NCBI GenBank assembly: GCA_964481835.1
Contig: CAYZTT010000014.1
Coordinates: 1-15,835, forward strand
Source of the DNA: JABIBT01 sp964481835
Lineage (GTDB): Archaea; Nanobdellota; Nanobdellia; SCGC-AAA011-G17; PNOQ01
DNA length: 15,835 nt
Reading direction: 5' to 3'
In this document: one piece after another, positions 7,807-14,179 of the stretch
How the letters are laid out: every line of letters starts with the position of its first letter
Position numbering within the stretch: the stretch's first letter is position 1
Program-made: the position numbers and the translations under genes
The notes under the pieces: model-generated
Database searches by the model: none
Told to the model about the DNA's origin: nothing
What the model saw: the letters and a program-made list of their open reading frames with translations, nothing else

Positions 7807-9062
7807 AACGGATCGTATTGCACAAGATTTCCTTCAGGAGTCACCATAATATTTGTATGGACTCCAGAAAAACGTGAAACAGCCTCATCATAAGTAAACG
7901 GCACAAAACCAGGATCCCTATACGGGTGGCGCCCATAAATATTATTGAACTGTCTAATCATACCTGGAGTGGCCTCTCCCGAAGCCAGAACTTCTCCAAA
8001 TTCCCTCCCAGGAATAAACTGCCTATCAATGTACCCTCTAAACCCATTCATCCCGAACTCGTCCTTAAGAATCCTTGTCCTTAAAATTCTCGCAGTGGGG
8101 ATTCCTCTAGCTTCCATCTCAGCTTGTAAAGCAACCTCATTATTGAACACTCCTCGGTGTATAATATGTTTTCTAACTGCCCCATTTGGCATACGATAAA
8201 CGGGCCTAATTCCTCCTTGCAACTCTACCGGCGCCCCACGTATAAGGTGTGCTGCAAAGAGAGATAGAACAATCGCAGGAGCTTGATGTACAAGTTCCTC
8301 AAAATACCCTACATCTCCCGACATTCTACGTAAATCCATATCAGAAAGTGCTTGCCCCCCCATATTATATTCAGTTAATTTTCCATTTCCATAATCTGCC
8401 CAGGCCTCTCCAGTCTTAGAATTGGAAAAGCCATAAGCTTCAAAAGGCAAATTATAGAAATTTATCTCTGAATTTGTATCTCTAACGTCCCCCCAAAGAG
8501 AATTATACATACTTTCTCCAAATTTTTCATTCACCCATCCGGGAGGATCCTGAAAAATATTTTGCTGATTCAAAGTCCAACTTTCCATCCCAGTAGGATC
8601 AACATAATTCATTGGATTACTTTCAACATAAGAATAAGGTTGATTCCCTTCAACCGGATCCACCCCACTAAACCTTCCCAAATTATCATCATAATATCTA
8701 GCACCAAAATAATACAAAGAAGATTCATCCTCTTCTTTTCCAGTGAATGGGTAATCCACTCCCGAGTTCACAACCTTCTGGCCAAAAGGCAACGATTTAA
8801 ACTCCTTATCTAAATTTCCAGAAGAATCCGTTGTAATTCGATTACTCATCCTGCCTTGATGATAATATTCAACTTCAGGACCCCTAACAGAGGCAACTAC
8901 TGAACTCCCCACATAAATAAACTTCTTAACTCCCATATCTTCTCTCAAAGGAACATACCCCCCCATTTCCCCAGAACTAATTCCCGGAATATCAATAACC
9001 GCTGCATAAGAAATAGGCACACAAGCAATTACCAAAATTAAAAATATCACCAAAGTTTTCAT
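7803..9062 (-). CDS. Secreted mini-RHS protein 1 with kinase-fold-like C-terminal domain
   Basis: 419 residues. A signal peptide (MKTLVIFLILV..., cleavage plausible after ISYA at residue 20) is followed by a YD-repeat/RHS-associated core (46-159): YYHQGRMSNRITTDSSGN, LPFGQ, FTGKEEDESSLYYFGARYYD and NPMNYVDPTG. Classic RHS proteins carry this core after a shell of 1,000 or more residues; here the shell is missing. As in polymorphic toxins, the sequence diverges right after DPTG. The tail from about 281 shows a kinase-like order: a possible VAIK-type Lys (K298), an alphaC-type Glu (E309) 11 residues before GIPTARIL, a hinge-like YIDRQFIPGREF, and HTNIMVTPEGNLVQYDPF, resembling a catalytic loop plus DFG-type Asp (D417). 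No catalytic-loop Asp is evident, and the chain ends two residues after D417. A secreted effector is plausible; no immunity gene is adjacent. Confidence 0.82.
   Translation of the reverse strand: MKTLVIFLILVIACVPISYAAVIDIPGISSGEMGGYVPLREDMGVKKFIYVGSSVVASVRGPEVEYYHQGRMSNRITTDSSGNLDKEFKSLPFGQKVVNSGVDYPFTGKEEDESSLYYFGARYYDDNLGRFSGVDPVEGNQPYSYVESNPMNYVDPTGMESWTLNQQNIFQDPPGWVNEKFGESMYNSLWGDVRDTNSEINFYNLPFEAYGFSNSKTGEAWADYGNGKLTEYNMGGQALSDMDLRRMSGDVGYFEELVHQAPAIVLSLFAAHLIRGAPVELQGGIRPVYRMPNGAVRKHIIHRGVFNNEVALQAEMEARGIPTARILRTRILKDEFGMNGFRGYIDRQFIPGREFGEVLASGEATPGMIRQFNNIYGRHPYRDPGFVPFTYDEAVSRFSGVHTNIMVTPEGNLVQYDPF
8586..8927 (-). repeat. RHS core block, copy 1 (paralogous to 13223-13564)
   Basis: Residues 46-159 of mini-RHS protein 1. 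Aligned with the second copy, 32 consecutive residues from FTGKEED to SGVDPV are identical, while the DNA differs at many third codon positions. The two genes are therefore an older duplication kept under selection for protein sequence, not a recent copy. Confidence 0.85.
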
Positions 9063-9083
9063 ATAACTCTAAACAAAAATTAA

Positions 9084-9091
9084 TATAAAAA
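9084..9091 (-). promoter_or_regulatory. TATA box of mini-RHS gene 1
   Basis: TTTTATAT on the minus strand is centred about 25 bp before the ATG at 9062 and suggests a leaderless mRNA. It lies between the RHS gene and the stop codon of the upstream GH43-like gene. Confidence 0.5.
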
Positions 9092-9096
9092 TGTAT

Positions 9097-10833
9097 CTAA
9101 CCCGGCAGCAAAGGGGGGCTCAACTTACTCGCTCCATAAGATATCCAATACCCTTTCTTAGGCTGTAAAACATCCAACAAAGTTAATTCAACATATTCTC
9201 CATCAATCGGCCCGTATTCCCAGACACCATTAACCAATCCTGGATCTGCAACTAAATCAGAAACAACTATTGGATCTCTAACCCCAATCAAACTCAGTCC
9301 CTCACTAACAACCACTTCATCAATTTGTTCATAGCCTTCAAAAGATAAACTCACAACGCTGTTAGAATGCACAAAATATCCCCTTCCAAATTCTAAATCC
9401 ACTAAATCACCTTCACCGTTAATCCAGTATTCCCAATTACCATCAAATCCCAATACACTATCTGCTCCAGATTCACTAAAAATATCCAAACCCGAAGTTA
9501 CATCTAAGGGAATAGATATCAAATTCCATCCTTCAACAAGATCAATATCCGAAGTTATTAACAAACAATCTAAGTCTTCATCAACCTCATTATCACAATT
9601 ATTGTCTGCACCGTCGCAAATCTCTTCCATTCCAGGGTTTATATCATAAGAAAAAACACTGCAGCTTGAATTAAAATTATTGAAGAATGAAACTTCATGT
9701 TCGTCACTAACCTCTAGCCGCTTAAAGTAAAGCCTGCTAAGTCCAATTCCTCCAGAGAACAAATGTGTCCCATCCCCAAGTACATTTATCTCCGGGGCAT
9801 TATACACCTTATTATCAAAACTACCCAGCCAAGTATAGCCATCAATAAGGTCATCCGAATAAAAATAATTTATTCCCTCCGTGCTATGGTCCGTTTCACA
9901 CTCTCCCTGGTTAGATTCCCAACATTTACTCAACAAATAATGTCTCTCCCCCACATCAAAAACAACAACATTTTCTGCCTGCCCCATATCTACCTCTTCA
10001 ATCATATCCACTGCATTCCAATTAATTAGATCGGAACTTTCAGAAACATCAACTCCTGCAGATAATGTATCTGATCGCTTAATTGTATTATACATAAGCC
10101 AGCGATCTCCATCTTTCAAAACAAAGGGATCCCTACACTGGTTATTCCACCCCCCAGGAACCCCATGTGTGCTCCAAGGGTTTCTACAATCATAGACACA
10201 CCCATCTCCAGTTGTTCCAGGACAATTATTTACCGAAGCCCTATCCCAAGTAACTAAGTCACTAGAAATTAACAGTCCAGTTCTCTGACTATAATAATCG
10301 GGGGTTCCATCATCTTGATGTGCAACTCCGGTATAAAACATATAGTACATCCCATCATCTTCATTAAAATAAACATAAGGCGCCCAAACATTTCCGTCAT
10401 CCCAATCCGTCTCACTCAAACTAGAATCAATGACATCTTGGTGATATTCCCAATTTACAAAATCTGAAGTCATAAAATCATAAATTATCTTGTTATTATA
10501 ATGATGGTAAAATACATGGTAAAATCCATCCCGATACACAACAGAATGATCTGCTATCCACCCATAGGGCCCTGGGGGAGCAAAATTATAACTGGTGTCT
10601 TCATTACATTCCTCCGTCCCATCAACATAATAAGGAAAATAAGAATCAAAGCAATCATCTCCCCCACAGGCCTCGTCCAAATATCCATCCTCATCGCGAT
10701 CAGGACAATCTCCAAAAGGAAAGTTCGCAGGAGATTTCTGCGCATCTTGCCCAATAATACTCAAGAGTATAATTGCTATAAAACTAATTATCGCCAAACT
10801 GGTCATAAAAAAATAAAGTATCCTCTTTCCCAT
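9097..10833 (-). CDS. Secreted GH43/GH32-like five-bladed beta-propeller protein with MopE-type motifs
   Basis: 578 residues with an N-terminal membrane/signal segment (about 5-28). An Asp/Cys calcium-type motif DCPDRDEDGYLDEACGGDD (42-60) comes before a propeller domain (about 85-375) of the GH43/GH32/GH68 clan. Three acidic positions fit the clan's catalytic triad: D95 (WIADHSVVYRDGFYHVFY), D235 (CRDPFVLKDG) and E287 (GQAENVVVFDVGERHYLL), with spacings close to known GH43 enzymes. A MopE-type motif ICDGADNNCDNEVDEDLDC (405-423) follows. The C-terminal region begins GWNLISIP and repeats a similar unit near SEGLSLIGV and GYWISYG, a fold common as an accessory domain of surface proteins. It likely acts on or binds external plant- or microbe-derived glycans; the substrate cannot be told from sequence. 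The ATG is 26 bp from its TATA box. Confidence 0.8.
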   Translation of the reverse strand: MGKRILYFFMTSLAIISFIAIILLSIIGQDAQKSPANFPFGDCPDRDEDGYLDEACGGDDCFDSYFPYYVDGTEECNEDTSYNFAPPGPYGWIADHSVVYRDGFYHVFYHHYNNKIIYDFMTSDFVNWEYHQDVIDSSLSETDWDDGNVWAPYVYFNEDDGMYYMFYTGVAHQDDGTPDYYSQRTGLLISSDLVTWDRASVNNCPGTTGDGCVYDCRNPWSTHGVPGGWNNQCRDPFVLKDGDRWLMYNTIKRSDTLSAGVDVSESSDLINWNAVDMIEEVDMGQAENVVVFDVGERHYLLSKCWESNQGECETDHSTEGINYFYSDDLIDGYTWLGSFDNKVYNAPEINVLGDGTHLFSGGIGLSRLYFKRLEVSDEHEVSFFNNFNSSCSVFSYDINPGMEEICDGADNNCDNEVDEDLDCLLITSDIDLVEGWNLISIPLDVTSGLDIFSESGADSVLGFDGNWEYWINGEGDLVDLEFGRGYFVHSNSVVSLSFEGYEQIDEVVVSEGLSLIGVRDPIVVSDLVADPGLVNGVWEYGPIDGEYVELTLLDVLQPKKGYWISYGASKLSPPLLPG

Positions 10834-10854
10834 ACAAAGAAATCTTAATTCATG

Positions 10855-10863
10855 TATATAAAA
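10855..10863 (-). promoter_or_regulatory. TATA box of the GH43-like gene
   Basis: TTTTATATA on the minus strand is centred 26 bp before the ATG at 10833, giving a leaderless transcript. Confidence 0.6.
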
Positions 10864-10886
10864 TTAACCAAATATTGTTCCTCAAC

Positions 10887-10894
10887 ATATAAAT
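10887..10894 (+). promoter_or_regulatory. TATA box of dacZ
   Basis: ATATAAAT is centred about 34 bp before the ATG at 10925, so a start site about 26 bp downstream would leave a leader of some 8 nt. The gap 10834-10924 thus carries separate divergent promoters for the GH43-like gene and dacZ. Confidence 0.55.
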
Positions 10895-10924
10895 CCTTTT
10901 TAATCTAGCACCACTAAAAAAGTT

Positions 10925-11758
10925 ATGAACCCCATAGAGCAAGCTATAGGAACTGCAGCAACAAAAATTGCCAGAGAAATAAATTCCGATTCAATAATCT
11001 CAATTGAAAAATTAACCGGTGAAGAATACGAGGAAGATTCCAATCTTAACATAAAAGTCACAATTTTCAAAAGAATAGATCCAAAAAAATACAAAAAAGC
11101 AGAATATAAAACTAAAACAAGGAAACTAGAGGCGGGCTCCATAATCCCAGTAAAAGAAATTCTAATGGAAGCCATAACAAAGAACTACATAAACAAAGGG
11201 GAGCGAGTAGTTTGTATAGAAGATGGATCAACAGGAACCGGATACAAAGGAATCTTATTTGTGTTTGATGTTGATGAAGTATTTTTCAAAATTGGAAAGC
11301 AAAATATCTCAGAACATATAAATCCAGAGATCATAGAGGCAACAGTGGATATTGCTTTAAAGATAGCCCATGAGGGAAGAGAAGGCAGGCATGTTGGGAC
11401 TGCATTCATAATAGGAAATCTCTCAGAGATAAATAAAAACCTAAAACAACTAATAATTAATCCCTTCAAAAGTTTAGATGAAAAAGTGAAGATAACCGAT
11501 CCAGCCATAAGAGAAACAGTAAAAGAATTCTCCCAACTAGACGGTGTTTTCGTAATAGACGAAGAAGGCCACATAATAAGTGCGGGAACCTACATTGATA
11601 TAAATTTCTCAGATGTAGATCTCCCCGAAGGATTTGGAACAAAACATAGATCTTGTGCAGCCCTAACAAAAGAAACAAATGCAGTAGCCATCACAGTTTC
11701 CGAATCCGGCGGCAGAGTAAGAATCCTCAAAGATGGCAGAATAGCTGTAAAAGTCTAG
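10925..11758 (+). CDS. dacZ: Archaeal diadenylate cyclase DacZ (DisA_N domain)
   Basis: 277 residues; condenses two ATP to cyclic di-AMP, a second messenger linked to osmotic and potassium control. The N-terminal part (about 1-125) is an alpha/beta domain as in archaeal DacZ. The DAC domain covers about 130-277, with RHVGTAFIIG, the DGA-type motif as DGV (206-208), AGT (220-222), and the RHR-type motif as GTKHRSCAAL (238-247). Canonical enzymes have DGA and GTRHR; V208 and K240 are conservative deviations, while the catalytic Asp, His and Arg are present. It is probably active. The gene has its own promoter and lies between exported-protein genes with no evident functional partner. Length matches archaeal DacZ (about 270). 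Confidence 0.88.
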   Translation: MNPIEQAIGTAATKIAREINSDSIISIEKLTGEEYEEDSNLNIKVTIFKRIDPKKYKKAEYKTKTRKLEAGSIIPVKEILMEAITKNYINKGERVVCIEDGSTGTGYKGILFVFDVDEVFFKIGKQNISEHINPEIIEATVDIALKIAHEGREGRHVGTAFIIGNLSEINKNLKQLIINPFKSLDEKVKITDPAIRETVKEFSQLDGVFVIDEEGHIISAGTYIDINFSDVDLPEGFGTKHRSCAALTKETNAVAITVSESGGRVRILKDGRIAVKV

Positions 11759-11793
11759 ATATTAATCACTATACAGTTACAACAATAGAAAGA

Positions 11794-11801
11794 TTTATAA
11801 A
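11794..11801 (+). promoter_or_regulatory. TATA box of the barrel-like protein gene
   Basis: TTTATAAA, preceded by the purine-rich AGAAAGA, is centred about 28 bp before the ATG at 11826. The upstream in-frame TTG at 11808 would lie too close to the box to be in the mRNA, so the ATG is the likely start. Confidence 0.65.
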
Positions 11802-11825
11802 GAGAAATTGCCCTATTCTAATAAA

Positions 11826-12314
11826 ATGTCAAGTACAATAAAGAGAGGAATAGGACTATTAACATTTGCCCTATTAGCACTTCCCAGACTTGTTTTTGGA
11901 GACGTATACGCTGGCTTAAATGGAAGCCTATATGCAAATTCACAAGGGGGAGATTCATATTCCATCGCCGCAGAAATTGGAGAAACAGAAAAAGGAATGA
12001 ACAGAAGAGCAAATTTAGAATTCCAAAATCTATCAACTGATTTAAGAGTTGGATATGGATTTGGAAATGGTTGGTTAGTTCCTTATTTCACCGGGGGAAT
12101 TTCGGCAATAGTTGAACCTTCACTAAATGATGTTTCCTTATCTCCTGCATTTGCTGCAGGCCTAGAATTTAGATTATCAGAAAATCTATTGCTTGGGGTA
12201 GAGGGCCAATTGAAAGGACATCCAGAATCTTTAGAAGGCGATTCCGGGGTATCTTTAACAGGGACAAGCGCAGACAACAGACTCGTAAAAGTGTCTTTAA
12301 AATTTAGAAAATAA
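11826..12314 (+). CDS. Exported small outer-membrane-barrel-like protein
   Basis: 162 residues from the ATG at 11826. A signal peptide (KRGIGLLTFALLALPRLVFG, about 7-25) is followed by a mature part that divides into eight amphipathic beta strands: VYAGLNGSLYA, SYSIAAEIG, RRANLEFQN, STDLRVGYGFG, LVPYFTGGISAIV, PAFAAGLEFRL, LLLGVEGQLKG and NRLVKVSLKFR. Alternating polar and hydrophobic residues, aromatic girdle positions and Gly-rich turns look like eight-stranded OmpA/OmpW-type barrels of Gram-negative bacteria. This is unexpected in an archaeal context, where an outer membrane is normally absent. A soluble all-beta surface protein is the alternative. It converges with mini-RHS gene 2 with only two bases between the genes, and that protein also ends in a barrel-like domain. 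Codon use looks like that of its neighbours, with no clear sign of recent bacterial transfer. Confidence 0.7.
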   Translation: MSSTIKRGIGLLTFALLALPRLVFGDVYAGLNGSLYANSQGGDSYSIAAEIGETEKGMNRRANLEFQNLSTDLRVGYGFGNGWLVPYFTGGISAIVEPSLNDVSLSPAFAAGLEFRLSENLLLGVEGQLKGHPESLEGDSGVSLTGTSADNRLVKVSLKFRK

Positions 12315-12316
12315 TT

Positions 12317-13684
12317 CTAAAATTCGTAATTTAAAAATAATCCTCCGGAGTGAGTATTTGGATCCCACTCTGCCGAAGCTGAAAGCCCCCGGTAGTCTGG
12401 GCTTGTAACCCCAATTCTTGGAAAGTATCCCCCGATAGAATTGCTAGAGAAATCATGCAGTATTCCATTCCCTTTCAAGGTATTAACTAAATAGCCTATC
12501 TGATCTGAAGGCACAGACCATGATTCCCCCAATATCTCTCCCGATAGAGAATACCCAGAATAAGTGGTTCTAGTCGCTTGATACCCAAAAGGATAGCTTA
12601 CAGAGACAGTAGTCCCCCAAGGCCCCCCCCTATTCGCTTGGACTCCCCAAAGAACATACCCAGTCTGATGATTAGCATTAATTGTTCCTGAAACAGTAGA
12701 TTCTTCTTCAACTCCCATTTCCCCAACATAAATCGAGCCAATATTTGCATGCCCCCTTAACAAAAGATTGGCAGTCAATGGAGTATTATAATTAAACCCT
12801 GCCGCTTCCAAGAAAGCACTAGACTCTCCAATAAAAGGCACGTTAATTCTTCCCGCCGGATTTCTCGCCGGGATGGCCGCGTCGGCGTTGGCTGAAATCG
12901 GTGCCAACGCGAAAGCCGNNNNNNNNNNACCCCCTTCTAAAGTTAAATCATACGATCCCCCATAACCATAATCAATAGCTCCTCCAATACTTCCCGATTC
13001 ATCTCTAGAACCTCCAAAATTTACTGCCGCAGAATGTAGGGCAGGATTTATTGTTGATCCAAAAAATGCACTGGCACCATATCCTGCTTGGTTAGTATAT
13101 CCGCACGAAAATTCTCTACACGCACCAACAAAGTAAGGATCTCCAGAATAACTTTTCGCCAATTCTCCCAAATCAAGACGAGGAGGGTAGAAAACTCTTG
13201 TTCCTGCAGAAACCTCCAGCCGCATGCCAGTCGGATCAATATAATTCATTGGATTATTTGCAACATAAGAATAAGCATGATTTTCTGCAACTGGATCCAC
13301 GCCACTAAACCTCCCCAAATTGTCGTCATAATATCTCGCTCCAAAATAATATAAAGAGGACTCATCCTCCTCTTTCCCAGTAAAAGGATTTTCGACTCCA
13401 GAATTAAAAACACTCTGCCCAAAAGGCAACGATTTAAATTCCTTGTCCCTATTTCCACTAGAATCTGTAGTAAGTCTATTACTCAATCTATCCCCATGAT
13501 AATACTTTACACTTGAACCTTCAACAGAAGCAACAATACCATCCCCCACATAAATAAACTTCTTAGTCCCAATTTCATCTCTTAATTGGTCTTCGGAAGA
13601 AGTTTCAGAGATGTCAATAACTTCAGCATAAGAAAAACTAGAAAAGACTAATAAAAGCAACAACAAAATCACTCCCCTTTTCAT
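12317..13684 (-). CDS. Secreted mini-RHS protein 2 with beta-barrel-like C-terminal domain
   Basis: About 455 residues from the ATG at 13684. The frame is open further upstream to 13774, but the signal peptide MKRGVILLLLLLVFSSFSYA starts at 13684, 24-25 bp after a TATA box. After the signal peptide comes EVIDIS, shared with mini-RHS protein 1 (AVIDIP), then the YD/RHS core (41-154) ending NPMNYIDPTGM. Past DPTG the sequence is unrelated to protein 1: about 300 residues rich in Gly, Ser, Tyr and alternating patterns such as GTTVSVSYPFGYQATRTTYS and GLSASAEWD, ending LFLNYEF with a terminal Phe like an outer-membrane-protein beta signal. It may be a surface barrel or beta-sandwich delivered by the RHS core. 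A 10-N gap and a GC-rich patch (about 12850-12918) interrupt this domain, so part of it may be mis-assembled. Confidence 0.78.
   Translation of the reverse strand: MKRGVILLLLLLVFSSFSYAEVIDISETSSEDQLRDEIGTKKFIYVGDGIVASVEGSSVKYYHGDRLSNRLTTDSSGNRDKEFKSLPFGQSVFNSGVENPFTGKEEDESSLYYFGARYYDDNLGRFSGVDPVAENHAYSYVANNPMNYIDPTGMRLEVSAGTRVFYPPRLDLGELAKSYSGDPYFVGACREFSCGYTNQAGYGASAFFGSTINPALHSAAVNFGGSRDESGSIGGAIDYGYGGSYDLTLEGGXXXXAFALAPISANADAAIPARNPAGRINVPFIGESSAFLEAAGFNYNTPLTANLLLRGHANIGSIYVGEMGVEEESTVSGTINANHQTGYVLWGVQANRGGPWGTTVSVSYPFGYQATRTTYSGYSLSGEILGESWSVPSDQIGYLVNTLKGNGILHDFSSNSIGGYFPRIGVTSPDYRGLSASAEWDPNTHSGGLFLNYEF
12919..12928. other. Assembly gap (10 N)
   Basis: Ten N bases break mini-RHS gene 2. 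The sequence on one side (about 12850-12918) is far richer in G+C than the rest of the gene, while the other side is normal. The true gap size and the exact protein sequence here are unknown. Confidence 0.98.
13223..13564 (-). repeat. RHS core block, copy 2 (paralogous to 8586-8927)
   Basis: Residues 41-154 of mini-RHS protein 2, the same length as the block in protein 1 with no gap needed. Similarity stops within a few residues after DPTGM. Confidence 0.85.
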
Positions 13685-13704
13685 AATAAGATAAAATAAA
13701 GTAA

Positions 13705-13712
13705 CTTTAAAA
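13705..13712 (-). promoter_or_regulatory. TATA box of mini-RHS gene 2
   Basis: TTTTAAAG on the minus strand is centred 24-25 bp before the ATG at 13684. This supports the short form of the protein and a transcript separate from the pilin-like gene just upstream. Confidence 0.55.
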
Positions 13713-13718
13713 GAATTA

Positions 13719-14135
13719 CTATTCAGCTCGCTCAACAACTGGATCCAATTCTGCATAAATGTCCTCATTCCCAAGTCTATCAGGAAATTCTATAATAAAT
13801 ATTTTCTGTTCATAAGGTCCCAACGAAACACTACTTGGATCAGTAACATGTTTGCCATTAGGCGAATTTGTAGTTACTGCAAACTTCAAAGAGAAATCTT
13901 CATTATTCTTAACAAATATCCTATAACAATTATACCCTGTAGGAGATGTACAGTCTGCATCCTTATAATACGCACTAAACTCGACCAGTCCCAATTCTTG
14001 AAGATCATATGTGCTCGCATCTATAGCAGATTGTTGAATCTGTGTTCCAAATCCAAAGATAGTAACCCCAATAACAACAGTGAGGCCAACAAGAATACTA
14101 GTTACAATTAATGGATTAACACCTAATTTATTCAT
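13719..14135 (-). CDS. Archaeal type IV pilin-like protein
   Basis: 138 residues. The N-terminus MNKLGVNPLIVTSILVGLTVVIGV has the archaeal prepilin layout: a short basic head, Gly-Val at the likely peptidase site (KLG/VNP), and a hydrophobic helix (6-28) that would form the filament core. The rest is a beta-rich domain, e.g. YNCYRIFVKNNEDFSLKFAV and LGPYEQKIFIIEF, with two Cys (about 62 and 69) that could pair. It is probably a minor pilin or a pilin-like surface protein. No prepilin peptidase or pilus ATPase gene is nearby. Its promoter is the inner copy of a perfect 46-bp repeat that also precedes the lgt-like gene. Confidence 0.72.
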   Translation of the reverse strand: MNKLGVNPLIVTSILVGLTVVIGVTIFGFGTQIQQSAIDASTYDLQELGLVEFSAYYKDADCTSPTGYNCYRIFVKNNEDFSLKFAVTTNSPNGKHVTDPSSVSLGPYEQKIFIIEFPDRLGNEDIYAELDPVVERAE

Positions 14136-14174
14136 AACAAGAAATCCAAAAAGAACTATTTAAAAGTTTCGAAA
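14129..14174. repeat. 46-bp direct repeat, inner copy (pilin promoter)
   Basis: Identical to 15781-15826 over all 46 bases, in the same orientation. On the minus strand it contains a BRE-like CGAAAC, the TATA box TTTTAAATA (14157-14165), the start site and the first seven coding bases (ATGAATA) of the pilin-like gene. It begins five bases beyond the Hint gene stop codon. Confidence 0.97.
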
Positions 14175-14179
14175 TTTCC

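Noticed and set aside
9019..9035. Lipobox (VIAC) in mini-RHS protein 1, suggesting a lipoprotein substrate for Lgt
   Set aside because: The Cys would be at residue 14, very early. The paralogue lacks it, and both proteins share a better SPase I-type site after SYA.
12314..12317. Immunity gene next to mini-RHS 2, or next to mini-RHS 1 at 7803
   Set aside because: Both RHS genes converge directly on other genes with almost no space. The barrel-like gene is exported and on the other strand, so it is not a typical immunity gene.
13685..13774. Long N-terminus of mini-RHS protein 2 (start at 13774)
   Set aside because: The extra 30 residues precede a perfect signal peptide and overlap the pilin-like gene; the TATA box fits the ATG at 13684.
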